From Candidatus Peregrinibacteria bacterium RIFCSPLOWO2_01_FULL_39_12 (GTDB taxonomy: Bacteria > Patescibacteriota > Gracilibacteria > UBA1369 > LOWO2-01-FULL-3), in contig MFXA01000055.1 in NCBI GenBank assembly GCA_001787455.1, forward strand, positions 17,554-32,234: 14,681 bases of DNA, written 5' to 3'. Position numbers and translations under genes: made by a program. Under the pieces are notes generated by a model. That model was given only the letters and a program-made list of their open reading frames with translations, made no database searches and was not told the DNA's origin. Positions 1 to 6,166 of this stretch are shown piece by piece. The first letter of the stretch is position 1, and each line of letters opens with the position of its first letter.

Positions 1-756
1 TGTGGCAACCCTTTTATTGATCCGCGAGGTATGGACGATATATTGGAGCGTTTTGCTCAGGCAATGAGAGGAGGAGCAACAAAAAGCAATGCGGTTATAA
101 CAGGCACTCTTTACACGCAATTGGCAGTACCAGGCGAACAATTCAGCGGACCTGCACGTGCTTCGCAAGCTTTAATTGATTTTATCCAAACGGACCAGCG
201 CATCAACGAACGTTTTCAAAATAACAAAAAAAGAGTTCTGGAAAATTTAAAGAGAAAATACGGCACGGCTATTTTTGGTCAGGAGGCATTGCCACAACAG
301 CTTGAGGCGTACAATCTCCGGCTTTTGGAAAGACACGAAAGCGAAACAACTCGGCTTGTGGATAAGGATAGCAATGTCATCCCAATAAAAACGCCTTATT
401 GGGAAAATGACAAAAAAGACGCTATGGATGATGAATTTAAATCATCATTAATAACTCCTGAAATAGAAACAGCAATTCAAGACATTATTACTAATGCTGA
501 TTCATGTAATATTAACTTGGACGATTTCACCCCTGTACTTGGTCAATACCATTGCATAAAAAAAGTAGTTAATTCAAAAGTAGAACTGATTTACCAAATT
601 TTATTGGTTAACGGAATAATGCGTTTGGGTGATGAAGCCAAACTTACAGATCTCTGGACTCACGAAGTAAAGAAAGCTGAAAAAATCGCAGATAAGATGA
701 TTAAAAAAGGAATGATAGAAATACCGGCTGTCAAAAAGATAAAAATGGCCGCTTAA
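1..756 (+). CDS. Hypothetical protein, probably 5'-partial
   Basis: The reading frame is open from base 1. The ten codons before the first ATG at 31 (CGNPFIDPRG) look like protein, so the true start is probably outside the window; a start at 31 giving 241 residues is the alternative. I do not recognise the family. The product is soluble, charged and mainly helical in appearance, with no signal peptide or membrane segment. The middle is rich in Lys, Arg and Glu (NNKKRVLENLKRKYG) and the C-terminus is basic and Lys-rich (KKAEKIADKMIKKGMIEI). It ends with a double stop, TAATAA. It converges on the tRNA-Lys gene, with a paired hairpin structure between them. No function is assigned. Confidence 0.75.
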   Translation, partial: CGNPFIDPRGMDDILERFAQAMRGGATKSNAVITGTLYTQLAVPGEQFSGPARASQALIDFIQTDQRINERFQNNKKRVLENLKRKYGTAIFGQEALPQQLEAYNLRLLERHESETTRLVDKDSNVIPIKTPYWENDKKDAMDDEFKSSLITPEIETAIQDIITNADSCNINLDDFTPVLGQYHCIKKVVNSKVELIYQILLVNGIMRLGDEAKLTDLWTHEVKKAEKIADKMIKKGMIEIPAVKKIKMAA

Positions 757-772
757 TAACCTCCCCCAAGGT

Positions 773-830
773 GTTTTTGCGTACGCAAAAACTTTGTTGG
801 TAAAAGGAAATAAGTGCTTCGCACTTATTT
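773..830 (-). repeat. Paired hairpins between convergent genes; diverged copy of the palindromic element, possible terminator
   Basis: Two perfect inverted repeats sit side by side. 773-792 is a 20-base palindrome, GTTTTTGCGTACGCAAAAAC. 808-830 is a 10-bp stem (AAATAAGTGC / GCACTTATTT) with a 3-base loop. Read on the minus strand the order is: stem with GAA loop, linker of about 15 bases containing AACAAAG, second stem starting GTT and ending AAC, then ACC. The copies at 6186-6238 and 8842-8891 have the same order, a GAA loop and the same AACACC-type end, so I infer a diverged member of that family. Lying between the stop of the first gene and the tRNA-Lys 3' end, it may also stop transcription from either side. 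Confidence 0.55.
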
Positions 831-833
831 CTG

Positions 834-909
834 TGGTGGGTCGGCCGGGGGTCGAACCCGGGACCATCAGCTTAAAAGGCTGTTGCTCTACCAGCTGAGC
901 TACCGACCC
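834..909 (-). tRNA. tRNA-Lys (anticodon TTT)
   Basis: Read on the minus strand, the cloverleaf is complete. The acceptor stem GGGTCGG pairs with CCGACCC, the D stem is GCTC/GAGC, the anticodon loop is CTTTTAA with anticodon TTT, and the T stem is CCGGG/CCCGG around TTCGACC. The discriminator base is A. The CCA end is encoded (834-836 on the plus strand); the mature body is 837-909. Position 27-43 of the anticodon stem is an A-A mismatch; the other four pairs are intact. It reads AAA and AAG codons. Confidence 0.97.
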
Positions 910-1039
910 ATATCACGCAAAATTCCTAGTATGTCAAAAACGCAAACAATTCTATTCATACCTCTTGTTAAAAGCAAGCTGATCTTTTCTGTTGATAAGC
1001 TCGCTTCGCGCGCTCGCATGAAATACAGTGCAAAAGCGC

Positions 1040-1063
1040 AAAAGCCGGAGAGTTTTATCCGGC
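1040..1063 (-). terminator. Probable Rho-independent terminator after the membrane-protein gene
   Basis: On the minus strand, GCCGGA and TCCGGC form a 6-bp GC-rich stem with an 8-base loop. TTTTGCGCTTTT follows. It lies about 27 bases past the stop of the membrane-protein gene and would end the dnaJ transcription unit. The T-tract is interrupted, so efficiency may be modest. Confidence 0.6.
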
Positions 1064-1089
1064 GGCACTTTCTTCTAACTGATCCCAGC

Positions 1090-1665
1090 TCACTCCTCCT
1101 TCCTCGTCGAATATAAACTGTGAATTAAAAACGACAAAGCCGGAACGGAAAACCAAAGATAGCTGTTGCTTACAATGGATCGCACAAAATTGGACTGGCT
1201 GTACATTGACCAAAGAGAAGTCCCTGCCGCTTCGGTATCCCCTCCTACAAACGAAACTCCACTTACAAAAACCAAAATTACACTGATAATAAGTCCCGCG
1301 CTCATTACGGCATAAACCCCGCTTAAAACAAGCTTAATAGCACCCGACCTGTCGTCAGCGGTGGAAACATAAAACGCTCCTCTTACCGCAAGTAAAATTA
1401 CAAAAGCCACAAATACCAAAACTTTCACAAAAATCACAGCTTCATCTTCCGTGCCAAGCGCGGCAAATTTTAAAATCCTTACAAATAATTCGGACCCGCT
1501 GAAATATTTCTCAAATAAACTTCCGCTTGCATCAGCGGCCAACGCCGCAACATAAGTTCCTAAAATAACTTTTAAAGTGTTGTCGCGGCCGATAATAAAA
1601 CTATAAGAAACAATTACCACGAAAAACACTAATATAAATAAGTCCCAAGAAAGATGAATATTCAT
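1090..1665 (-). CDS. Polytopic membrane protein of unknown function
   Basis: The product has 191 residues from ATG at 1665. A TTG seven codons upstream (1686) could extend it to 198 residues; neither start has a clear ribosome binding site, and I prefer the ATG. Five hydrophobic segments are visible at about residues 8-25, 30-45, 76-95, 110-136 and 168-184, with short polar loops and a charged C-terminus (STRKEE). The GRDNTLK stretch between the first two segments loosely recalls CvpA-like membrane proteins, but I cannot support that name. It lies about 90 bases downstream of dnaJ on the same strand with no terminator seen between them, so it is probably co-transcribed from the CIRCE-controlled promoter. 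A role in membrane stress would be speculation. Confidence 0.75.
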   Translation of the reverse strand: MNIHLSWDLFILVFFVVIVSYSFIIGRDNTLKVILGTYVAALAADASGSLFEKYFSGSELFVRILKFAALGTEDEAVIFVKVLVFVAFVILLAVRGAFYVSTADDRSGAIKLVLSGVYAVMSAGLIISVILVFVSGVSFVGGDTEAAGTSLWSMYSQSNFVRSIVSNSYLWFSVPALSFLIHSLYSTRKEE

Positions 1666-1752
1666 ATCGGAATGAGTAAATATCAATATTCAATGTAATA
1701 CCGCGATAAGAAATTTGCAATAAAATATCTTTAACCGCGCCACCACCGCATC

Positions 1753-2904
1753 CTAAAACCACCCTTTCTTTTTTGTGTCCAATCCGGATTCTTTCGCCAG
1801 CTCTTCGAAAAGTTCCCGTTCGCGCTTTGAAAGTTTTTGAGGAATTTTTATGCGAACTTTTAAAAGATGATCTCCTGTGCCGTCATTGTTTAATTTTGGA
1901 ACACCCTTGCCGCTTAGTTTAAAAACTTTTCCATCTTCGGTGCCGGCAGGTATTTTAATTTTTTCTACACCGTGAATAGTTGTAACATCCGCTTCTCCTC
2001 CAAGCACAGCTTGTACAAGAGGAATTTCAATTTCAGTATGGATGTCATAGCTGTCTCTTATAAATTTTTTGCTCTGTTCAACCGTCAAAATAATATATAA
2101 ATCTCCCGAATGGCCGCCTTTTATTCCACCTTCTCCTTTTTCGCTTACGCGTATAGTTGAGCCGTTATCTACGCCCGCAGGAATTTTAACTTTTACATGC
2201 TCTTTTGTACGCACGCGGGTTGTGCCATGGCAAACCGAACATTTTTTTTCGGAAACTTTCCCGGTGCCTCCGCATTCATTGCAAACATGTGAAGTCGTAA
2301 TTTGTCCTAAAATTGTATTTTGTACGGAGCGGATTTCTCCCGAGCCGCGGCAACTGCCGCAGGAAACAATTGAACTTCCGGGCTCAGCGCCGCCGCCATT
2401 ACAGTGCTGACATACGTCGGATTTTATAATTTCAAGTTCTTTCTGGCATCCAAAAACAGCTTCATTGAAAGATATTTTTATATTTGCCTCGATGTCATTG
2501 CCCCTCATTGGTCCGTTTTTTTTGCCGCCGCGGCGTTTGCCGCCGGCACCTCCGAAAAAAGTTTCAAAAATGTCAGCAAAGTCACTTGCCCCATTGTTGA
2601 AGCCGGAAAAATCAAACCCTTCAAATCCGCCTCTTCCGGTAAACCCGTTTGCGCCTCCACTAAATCCGCCGCCACCACCGCCGCTCCCACCATACGCCCC
2701 AAAAGTGTCATACTGCTGTCTCTTTTTTTTGTCTGACAGTACTTCGTAAGCTTGATTTATCTCTTTAAAATTCGTCTCGGCGTCTTTATCTCCTTTATGT
2801 TTATCGGGATGATATTTTAATGCCAGTTTTCTATACGCAGACTTAATTTCCTGCTCGGTCGCATTTTTGGAAACTCCTAAAATTTTATACAAATCCTTCG
2901 GCAT
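1753..2904 (-). CDS. dnaJ: Molecular chaperone DnaJ (Hsp40, type I)
   Basis: DnaJ is the cytoplasmic co-chaperone that delivers unfolded clients to DnaK and stimulates its ATPase. The 383 residues are full length and contain every type I part in order: a J domain at 1-70 with the HPD motif at 32-34; a Gly/Phe-rich linker at about 70-130; a zinc-binding domain with CxxC pairs at 165/168, 182/185, 208/211 and 222/225; and two C-terminal substrate-binding domains to about residue 355. The fourth zinc motif is CSVCHGTT, missing the last glycine of CxxCxGxG, but all eight cysteines are kept. The ATG at 2904 starts the classic MPKDLYKILGV N-terminus. No dnaK, grpE or hrcA is in the window, so dnaJ stands apart from those partners. 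A CIRCE operator lies upstream. Confidence 0.98.
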   Translation of the reverse strand: MPKDLYKILGVSKNATEQEIKSAYRKLALKYHPDKHKGDKDAETNFKEINQAYEVLSDKKKRQQYDTFGAYGGSGGGGGGFSGGANGFTGRGGFEGFDFSGFNNGASDFADIFETFFGGAGGKRRGGKKNGPMRGNDIEANIKISFNEAVFGCQKELEIIKSDVCQHCNGGGAEPGSSIVSCGSCRGSGEIRSVQNTILGQITTSHVCNECGGTGKVSEKKCSVCHGTTRVRTKEHVKVKIPAGVDNGSTIRVSEKGEGGIKGGHSGDLYIILTVEQSKKFIRDSYDIHTEIEIPLVQAVLGGEADVTTIHGVEKIKIPAGTEDGKVFKLSGKGVPKLNNDGTGDHLLKVRIKIPQKLSKRERELFEELAKESGLDTKKKGWF

Positions 2905-2936
2905 TACAAAAATTTTTAAGTGAGATTCACCTTTTA

Positions 2937-2965
2937 ATTATAGCTTTTTTAAAATTATGTGTCTA
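2937..2965 (-). promoter_or_regulatory. dnaJ promoter (-35 TAGACA, -10 TATAAT)
   Basis: On the minus strand, TAGACA (2965-2960, 5 of 6 to consensus) is followed by exactly 17 bases and a perfect TATAAT (2942-2937). Transcription would start near 2930, giving a leader of about 26 bases before the dnaJ ATG. The -35 box overlaps the CIRCE inverted repeat by three bases, so a bound HrcA repressor would block RNA polymerase. Confidence 0.7.
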
Positions 2966-2989
2966 GCACTCAAGTTATAAGAGTGCGAA
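2963..2989. promoter_or_regulatory. CIRCE element (HrcA operator) upstream of dnaJ
   Basis: The site reads CTAGCACTC, nine bases, GAGTGCGAA. The known CIRCE consensus is TTAGCACTC-N9-GAGTGCTAA, so each arm matches 8 of 9 positions and the spacer is exactly nine bases. It begins 59 bases upstream of the dnaJ start codon and overlaps the -35 box. HrcA binds this element and represses heat-shock genes until heat or misfolded protein inactivates it. HrcA is not encoded here and must come from elsewhere in the genome. Confidence 0.88.
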
Positions 2990-3083
2990 CAGCGGATTCT
3001 TATCGCGCAATACAAAGGCGATCATTGCATAATCCAAAAACCTCCGCTAAACTTCATTTCTGAAAAATATCTCATCAGATTCT

Positions 3084-3158
3084 GGCGCCATCGTCTAGCG
3101 GTTAGGACGTTGCCTTCTCAAGGCGAAAACCGGGGTTCGATTCCCCGTGGCGCTACCA
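3084..3158 (+). tRNA. tRNA-Glu (anticodon CTC)
   Basis: The acceptor stem GGCGCCA pairs with TGGCGCT (one G-T pair at the end). The D stem is GTCT/GGAC, the anticodon loop is TTCTCAA with anticodon CTC, and the T stem is CGGGG/CCCCG around TTCGATT. The discriminator base is A and CCA is encoded (3156-3158); the mature body is 3084-3155. It reads GAG. Its 3' end coincides with the end of a gene remnant on the opposite strand, as expected where an integrating element once used the tRNA 3' end. Confidence 0.96.
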
Positions 3159-3323
3159 TGATCTGTACCCCAAAAGGTTACCATTTTTATCTCGAACAGG
3201 AACATAGCCGGATTTACCTGTTAAAGTATCTTTCCAGAATCGGGCAAATACATCATTTCTTCCATTGAAAAGCTTTAGAAAAATCTTGATTTTTTCATGC
3301 TTATCGTAATTCCCCAAGTGCTT
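3156..3323 (-). pseudogene. Gene remnant resembling the primase-like N-terminus of TOTE conflict-system proteins
   Basis: This minus-strand frame is open for 56 codons between a TAA (3326-3324) and a TAG inside the tRNA (3155-3153), and has no start codon. Two of its segments are KIFLKLFNGRNDVFARFWKD and TGKSGYVPVRDKNGN. From memory this closely follows a conserved segment near the N-terminus of the archaeo-eukaryotic primase-like domain of TOTE-type conflict-system and helicase proteins, of the form LFRGREDVY-x-RW-x(4)-TGKSGY-x-P. Those proteins are many hundreds of residues long, so only a fragment survives. It sits directly after the AAA ATPase gene on the same strand and stops at the tRNA-Glu 3' end. 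The pattern match is good, but I could not run a search. Confidence 0.55.
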
Positions 3324-3330
3324 TTAGTGT

Positions 3331-4611
3331 TTAAATTTGGCTATCAAGGAGCCATTCCCATAATCGTTTGAATTTTATGGTCTTTCCATCTTTTTCCATC
3401 TCCTTATTTTTGTCCCAGGTTATGATGGTTAAATTTTTTGCTCTTAATTCTTCGCCAGCTTCTATTAGTGCTTTTATTTCTCGCTGCTCAGTTTCAGGTA
3501 CTACTGTTTCATAGCAAACTTGTATCAATTCAACAATTTCTATGCCTTTTTTTACGACAAAATCTATTTCTCGGTCGTTCCTCGTCTTGTAGTAAAATAA
3601 TTCATTGTTTGGCTTCAGTCCCCGTTTAACGAGTTCAATAAACACCAAATTTTCCATTAACTTGCCTTTATCAGGAGAATGCTGAATTGCTTTGGCGTTT
3701 AAAAATCCATTATCAACGGCATAGATCTTTTTAGGTGATTTTATTCGCAGTATTGATTTTGGCGAATATCGCAATAAAGAAAATACCAAATAAGCTTCTT
3801 CAAGATATTTCGTATATTTTTCGGTAGTGGCTACACTTTTCATATCCAATGCTTTTTGCAATTTTCTTAAACTATAAAGAGAAGCGAAATTGTTTATTAA
3901 ATATGATCCAAGATTCCCTATTTGTGTAGAAAATTTTACTTTGTGCCTCTTGACTACATCTTTGAAAAGCAGGGAATCAAAAAGCACCTCCAAATAATCT
4001 TTTGGATCAAGATTGCTTACAACAACTTCAGGAAAACCTCCGTTTATCAAATATTCATCCATTAGCTTTAAAAGTTCACCATGTTTTTGGGATAAAAAAG
4101 CCAAATTTTTATCTATCTGAAAATTCTTAGCTTGTAAAAATTCTTTAAAATCAAAAGGCAATATTTCTATCGGAATATGCCGTCCGGTTAAGGCGGTTGC
4201 CAGCTCTCTGGAAAGCATCCGTGCGTTAGAGCCTGTTAATACCAAGTTGTATCCTTCTCGGTGTAATCTATTTACGAATAATTCCCAATTTGGTAAATTC
4301 TGAATTTCATCAAAGAGTACATTTTTAATATTTCCATATGCGGCATGAAGTTCTTTCATCAGTTCATCTGTATTTATTCCGCCAGTAGACGCCAGGATTT
4401 CATCATCAAAATTGAAATACATAAAAGGGAGATCCTTTAAAAGCATGAAGGAAAAAACCGACTTCCCTGATCTGCGAGGTCCTAGAATAACTTTTATAAG
4501 TTTTGATTCCAACCACTTTTTGCCGAAAGGTTCCTTACTCCTTCGAACATAGTTTAACTTTAAAAAGTCTTCTTTTTCCTGTTTTTGCTTTAAAATTACA
4601 TTTTTGAGCAT
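3331..4611 (-). CDS. AAA family ATPase with DUF4143-like C-terminus (first of two)
   Basis: The product has 426 residues from ATG at 4611. An upstream TTG at 4632 would add seven residues; no ribosome site decides between them. The N-terminal P-loop domain has Walker A GPRRSGKS at about 44-51, Walker B VLFDE at 98-102 and a sensor-like TGSNA at 126-130, followed by the LTGRHIPIEILPFDFKEFL region typical of this ATPase family. The C-terminal half has the DUF4143 arrangement ending in a nuclease-like fold: REIDFV followed by VELIQV, where related proteins often have an EVK triad, so the third residue of a PD-(D/E)xK site appears lost. Members are common in archaea and CPR bacteria, and their role is mostly unknown. 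A second, clearly different member lies upstream on the same strand. Confidence 0.9.
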   Translation of the reverse strand: MLKNVILKQKQEKEDFLKLNYVRRSKEPFGKKWLESKLIKVILGPRRSGKSVFSFMLLKDLPFMYFNFDDEILASTGGINTDELMKELHAAYGNIKNVLFDEIQNLPNWELFVNRLHREGYNLVLTGSNARMLSRELATALTGRHIPIEILPFDFKEFLQAKNFQIDKNLAFLSQKHGELLKLMDEYLINGGFPEVVVSNLDPKDYLEVLFDSLLFKDVVKRHKVKFSTQIGNLGSYLINNFASLYSLRKLQKALDMKSVATTEKYTKYLEEAYLVFSLLRYSPKSILRIKSPKKIYAVDNGFLNAKAIQHSPDKGKLMENLVFIELVKRGLKPNNELFYYKTRNDREIDFVVKKGIEIVELIQVCYETVVPETEQREIKALIEAGEELRAKNLTIITWDKNKEMEKDGKTIKFKRLWEWLLDSQI

Positions 4612-4659
4612 TTTTCTATTCTTATTGGTCAAAGAAAGGATATTTTGACCACTACACTG

Positions 4660-4688
4660 AGTCTATTGCGCAAAAAAGAGAAAGTCAA
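4660..4688 (-). promoter_or_regulatory. Candidate promoter of the downstream AAA ATPase gene
   Basis: On the minus strand, TTGACT (4688-4683, 5 of 6) is followed by 17 bases and TAGACT (4665-4660, 4 of 6). The predicted leader is about 40 bases to the ATG at 4611. A 13-base inverted repeat begins eight bases upstream of the -35 box, so an activator or repressor could act here. Confidence 0.4.
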
Positions 4689-4696
4689 CGCTTTTT

Positions 4697-4743
4697 GTGA
4701 AATGAAACAATTTTTTTATACTGTCTCATCTGTCTCATTTCAC
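4697..4743. repeat. Inverted repeat between the two AAA ATPase genes
   Basis: The left arm GTGAAATGAAACA (4697-4709) and right arm TGTCTCATTTCAC (4731-4743) are complementary at 12 of 13 positions, separated by 21 bases. A further copy of TGTCTCAT lies in the spacer, making a tandem CTGTCTCAT repeat (4721-4738). On the minus strand the distal arm is followed by AAAAAGCG rather than T residues, so it is a poor terminator for the upstream gene. An operator is more likely. Confidence 0.6.
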
Positions 4744-4774
4744 GCCTAAAGGTTCCCTATGTCCAGAAAACTAT

Positions 4775-5977
4775 TCAAATCTGCCACGGATATAATTTTC
4801 CAGCCGAAACTTTGCCGGGAATCTCATAGGCCGCTAATTTCACATCTATTTCAGGATAATTCTCGAAAAAAACGTGATATTTCTTTTTATTGAATTGCCT
4901 TGCGTTAAATTTAACCTCAAAAGCATCTTTGTCCCCGGCGATAAAATCCACTTCGTTGTTGGAAGTGGTCCGCCAAAACTTGATTTCTGATTCATCGTAT
5001 CTTTCAATAAGCTGTCTAAAAACAGCATTTTCCATCAACGCCCCTTTATCTTCACGTAAAAGTGGCGAATCAAAATTTCCTACAAAAAAATTTCTCAACC
5101 CCAAATCATTAAAATATACTTTCGGCATTTTAGTCAGCTCTTTGCGTATTTTTTTGTAAAATGGTCTTACCTGAGAAACATGAAATGATTTTCTTAGAAT
5201 ATAAAAATATCTTTCCAAAGTTGCTTTCGAAGCTCCCAATGTGGCGGAAATCTCGGAAAAGTTCACCAACCCGCCTATGCCGCTCGCAAGAATTTTCATG
5301 AATTTGTAAAAAATTTCTTCCTGCCTGACCCCCGATTCAAAAATATCTTTTTTAACGTAAGAATATGCAATTTCAGCCAAAATTTCTTTTTTCTCCGACA
5401 AAGGAGTAAGCGCTACCTTAGGATAGCCGCCATAAATCAAAAACTCATCATAGTAACGTTTAATCTTTTCCTCATCAGTTAAACTGAGATTTAAAAAATT
5501 TGCCAACGATAATTTTTCTTCATTCTTGAATCTTAAAAATTCTCTGAAAGACAATGTTCTCACCGGAAAAATTTTCTTTCTTCCAGCGAGTGAATCATGA
5601 AATTTTTGATCCAGATAAAAGGCTGACGACCCTGACGCTAAAAGTTTAATTTTTTCTTGATACTCGTCGTATATATATTTCAAGAAATTCGTAGGATTTT
5701 TTAAATATTGGATTTCATCAATAAATACAAAAGTTTTTTGGCTTAAATCGAAAGTAAATATTTTAAAAAGATTTTTGGGTGATCTATTGAGTAATTCCAA
5801 AAACTCCGGGTCTTCGAGATTCAAAAAATAAGTGATTTTATGCTTAGCGTTTAACCCCTCCTGTAACTGCTTTAAGATAGTTGTTTTACCGGATTGTCTG
5901 GCTCCGATAAAAAGCATTAGTTCGGGATTTTTCAGAAACCTTTCCGCCTTAGTTGTAATATTTCTAAGAATGGACAT
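4775..5977 (-). CDS. AAA family ATPase with DUF4143-like nuclease-fold C-terminus (second of two)
   Basis: The product has 400 residues from ATG at 5977. Walker A GARQSGKT is at 25-32, Walker B FVFIDE at about 83-88 and a sensor-like SGSSA at 115-119. The middle (SLAGRKKIFPVRTLSFREFL) and a winged-helix-like segment (SEISATLGASKATLERYFYI) match the family layout. The C-terminal domain keeps the NNEVDF ... FEVK pattern (about residues 340-355) of a PD-(D/E)xK-like fold, unlike its neighbour, so any nuclease activity is more plausible here. These ATPases are frequent stand-alone genes in CPR and archaeal genomes; proposed roles in defence or element maintenance are not settled. The palindrome over its promoter suggests tight or self-regulated expression. 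The TGA stop is followed one codon later by an in-frame TAG. Confidence 0.92.
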   Translation of the reverse strand: MSILRNITTKAERFLKNPELMLFIGARQSGKTTILKQLQEGLNAKHKITYFLNLEDPEFLELLNRSPKNLFKIFTFDLSQKTFVFIDEIQYLKNPTNFLKYIYDEYQEKIKLLASGSSAFYLDQKFHDSLAGRKKIFPVRTLSFREFLRFKNEEKLSLANFLNLSLTDEEKIKRYYDEFLIYGGYPKVALTPLSEKKEILAEIAYSYVKKDIFESGVRQEEIFYKFMKILASGIGGLVNFSEISATLGASKATLERYFYILRKSFHVSQVRPFYKKIRKELTKMPKVYFNDLGLRNFFVGNFDSPLLREDKGALMENAVFRQLIERYDESEIKFWRTTSNNEVDFIAGDKDAFEVKFNARQFNKKKYHVFFENYPEIDVKLAAYEIPGKVSAGKLYPWQI

Positions 5978-5999
5978 TTTAAGATAATTTACTACTTAC

Positions 6000-6035
6000 A
6001 TATTGCATATTACCCGATAATTTGCAATATATCAA
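6000..6035 (-). promoter_or_regulatory. Promoter with embedded palindrome upstream of the second AAA ATPase
   Basis: 6000-6030 is a 31-base near-perfect dyad: ATATTGCA, T, ATTA, a CCCGA centre, TAAT, T, TGCAATAT, with a single T-T mismatch on each half. On the minus strand it covers the -10 box TAATAT (6012-6007) and the 17-base spacer of a candidate promoter whose -35 is TTGATA (6035-6030, 5 of 6). The start codon is 22 bases beyond the dyad. Such placement is typical of an operator that blocks its own promoter. The protein that would bind it is not identifiable here. Confidence 0.5.
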
Positions 6036-6166
6036 GCGTATTTTGCTAAAAAGGCAATAATTATTTTTGCACCTTGCGAAAATTTCATTAGTGAATAAAA
6101 ATATACCCACCAAGCGACCTGCCGAAGGACGGACAACCATTCATAACCAAATAACCAAAATCCTAT

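Noticed and set aside
601..867. 88-codon minus-strand ORF overlapping the first gene and the tRNA-Lys gene
   Set aside because: It runs through the tRNA and both hairpins and has no protein-like composition.
900..960. TTGACA upstream of tRNA-Lys on the minus strand as its -35 box
   Set aside because: A -10 box at normal spacing would fall on the first bases of the tRNA itself, leaving no room for initiation.
970..1017. Possible fourth copy of the palindromic element
   Set aside because: TTTTCTGTTGATAAGC followed by TCGCTTCGCGCGC resembles the reversed linker and first stem, but the stem pairs poorly and the second hairpin is not convincing. At most a decayed fragment.
2404..2749. Plus-strand ORFs of 94-110 codons opposite dnaJ
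   Set aside because: They are shadows of the Gly/Phe-rich and zinc-finger codons of dnaJ; the proline-rich product simply mirrors glycine codons.
4690..4745. CRISPR-like direct repeats around the inverted repeat
   Set aside because: Only two adjacent nine-base units are present, with no spacers or regular array.
6105..6145. GACCTGCCGAAGGACGGAC, with a GAA centre like the element's first stem
   Set aside because: Only the innermost pairs form and the conserved linker is missing.
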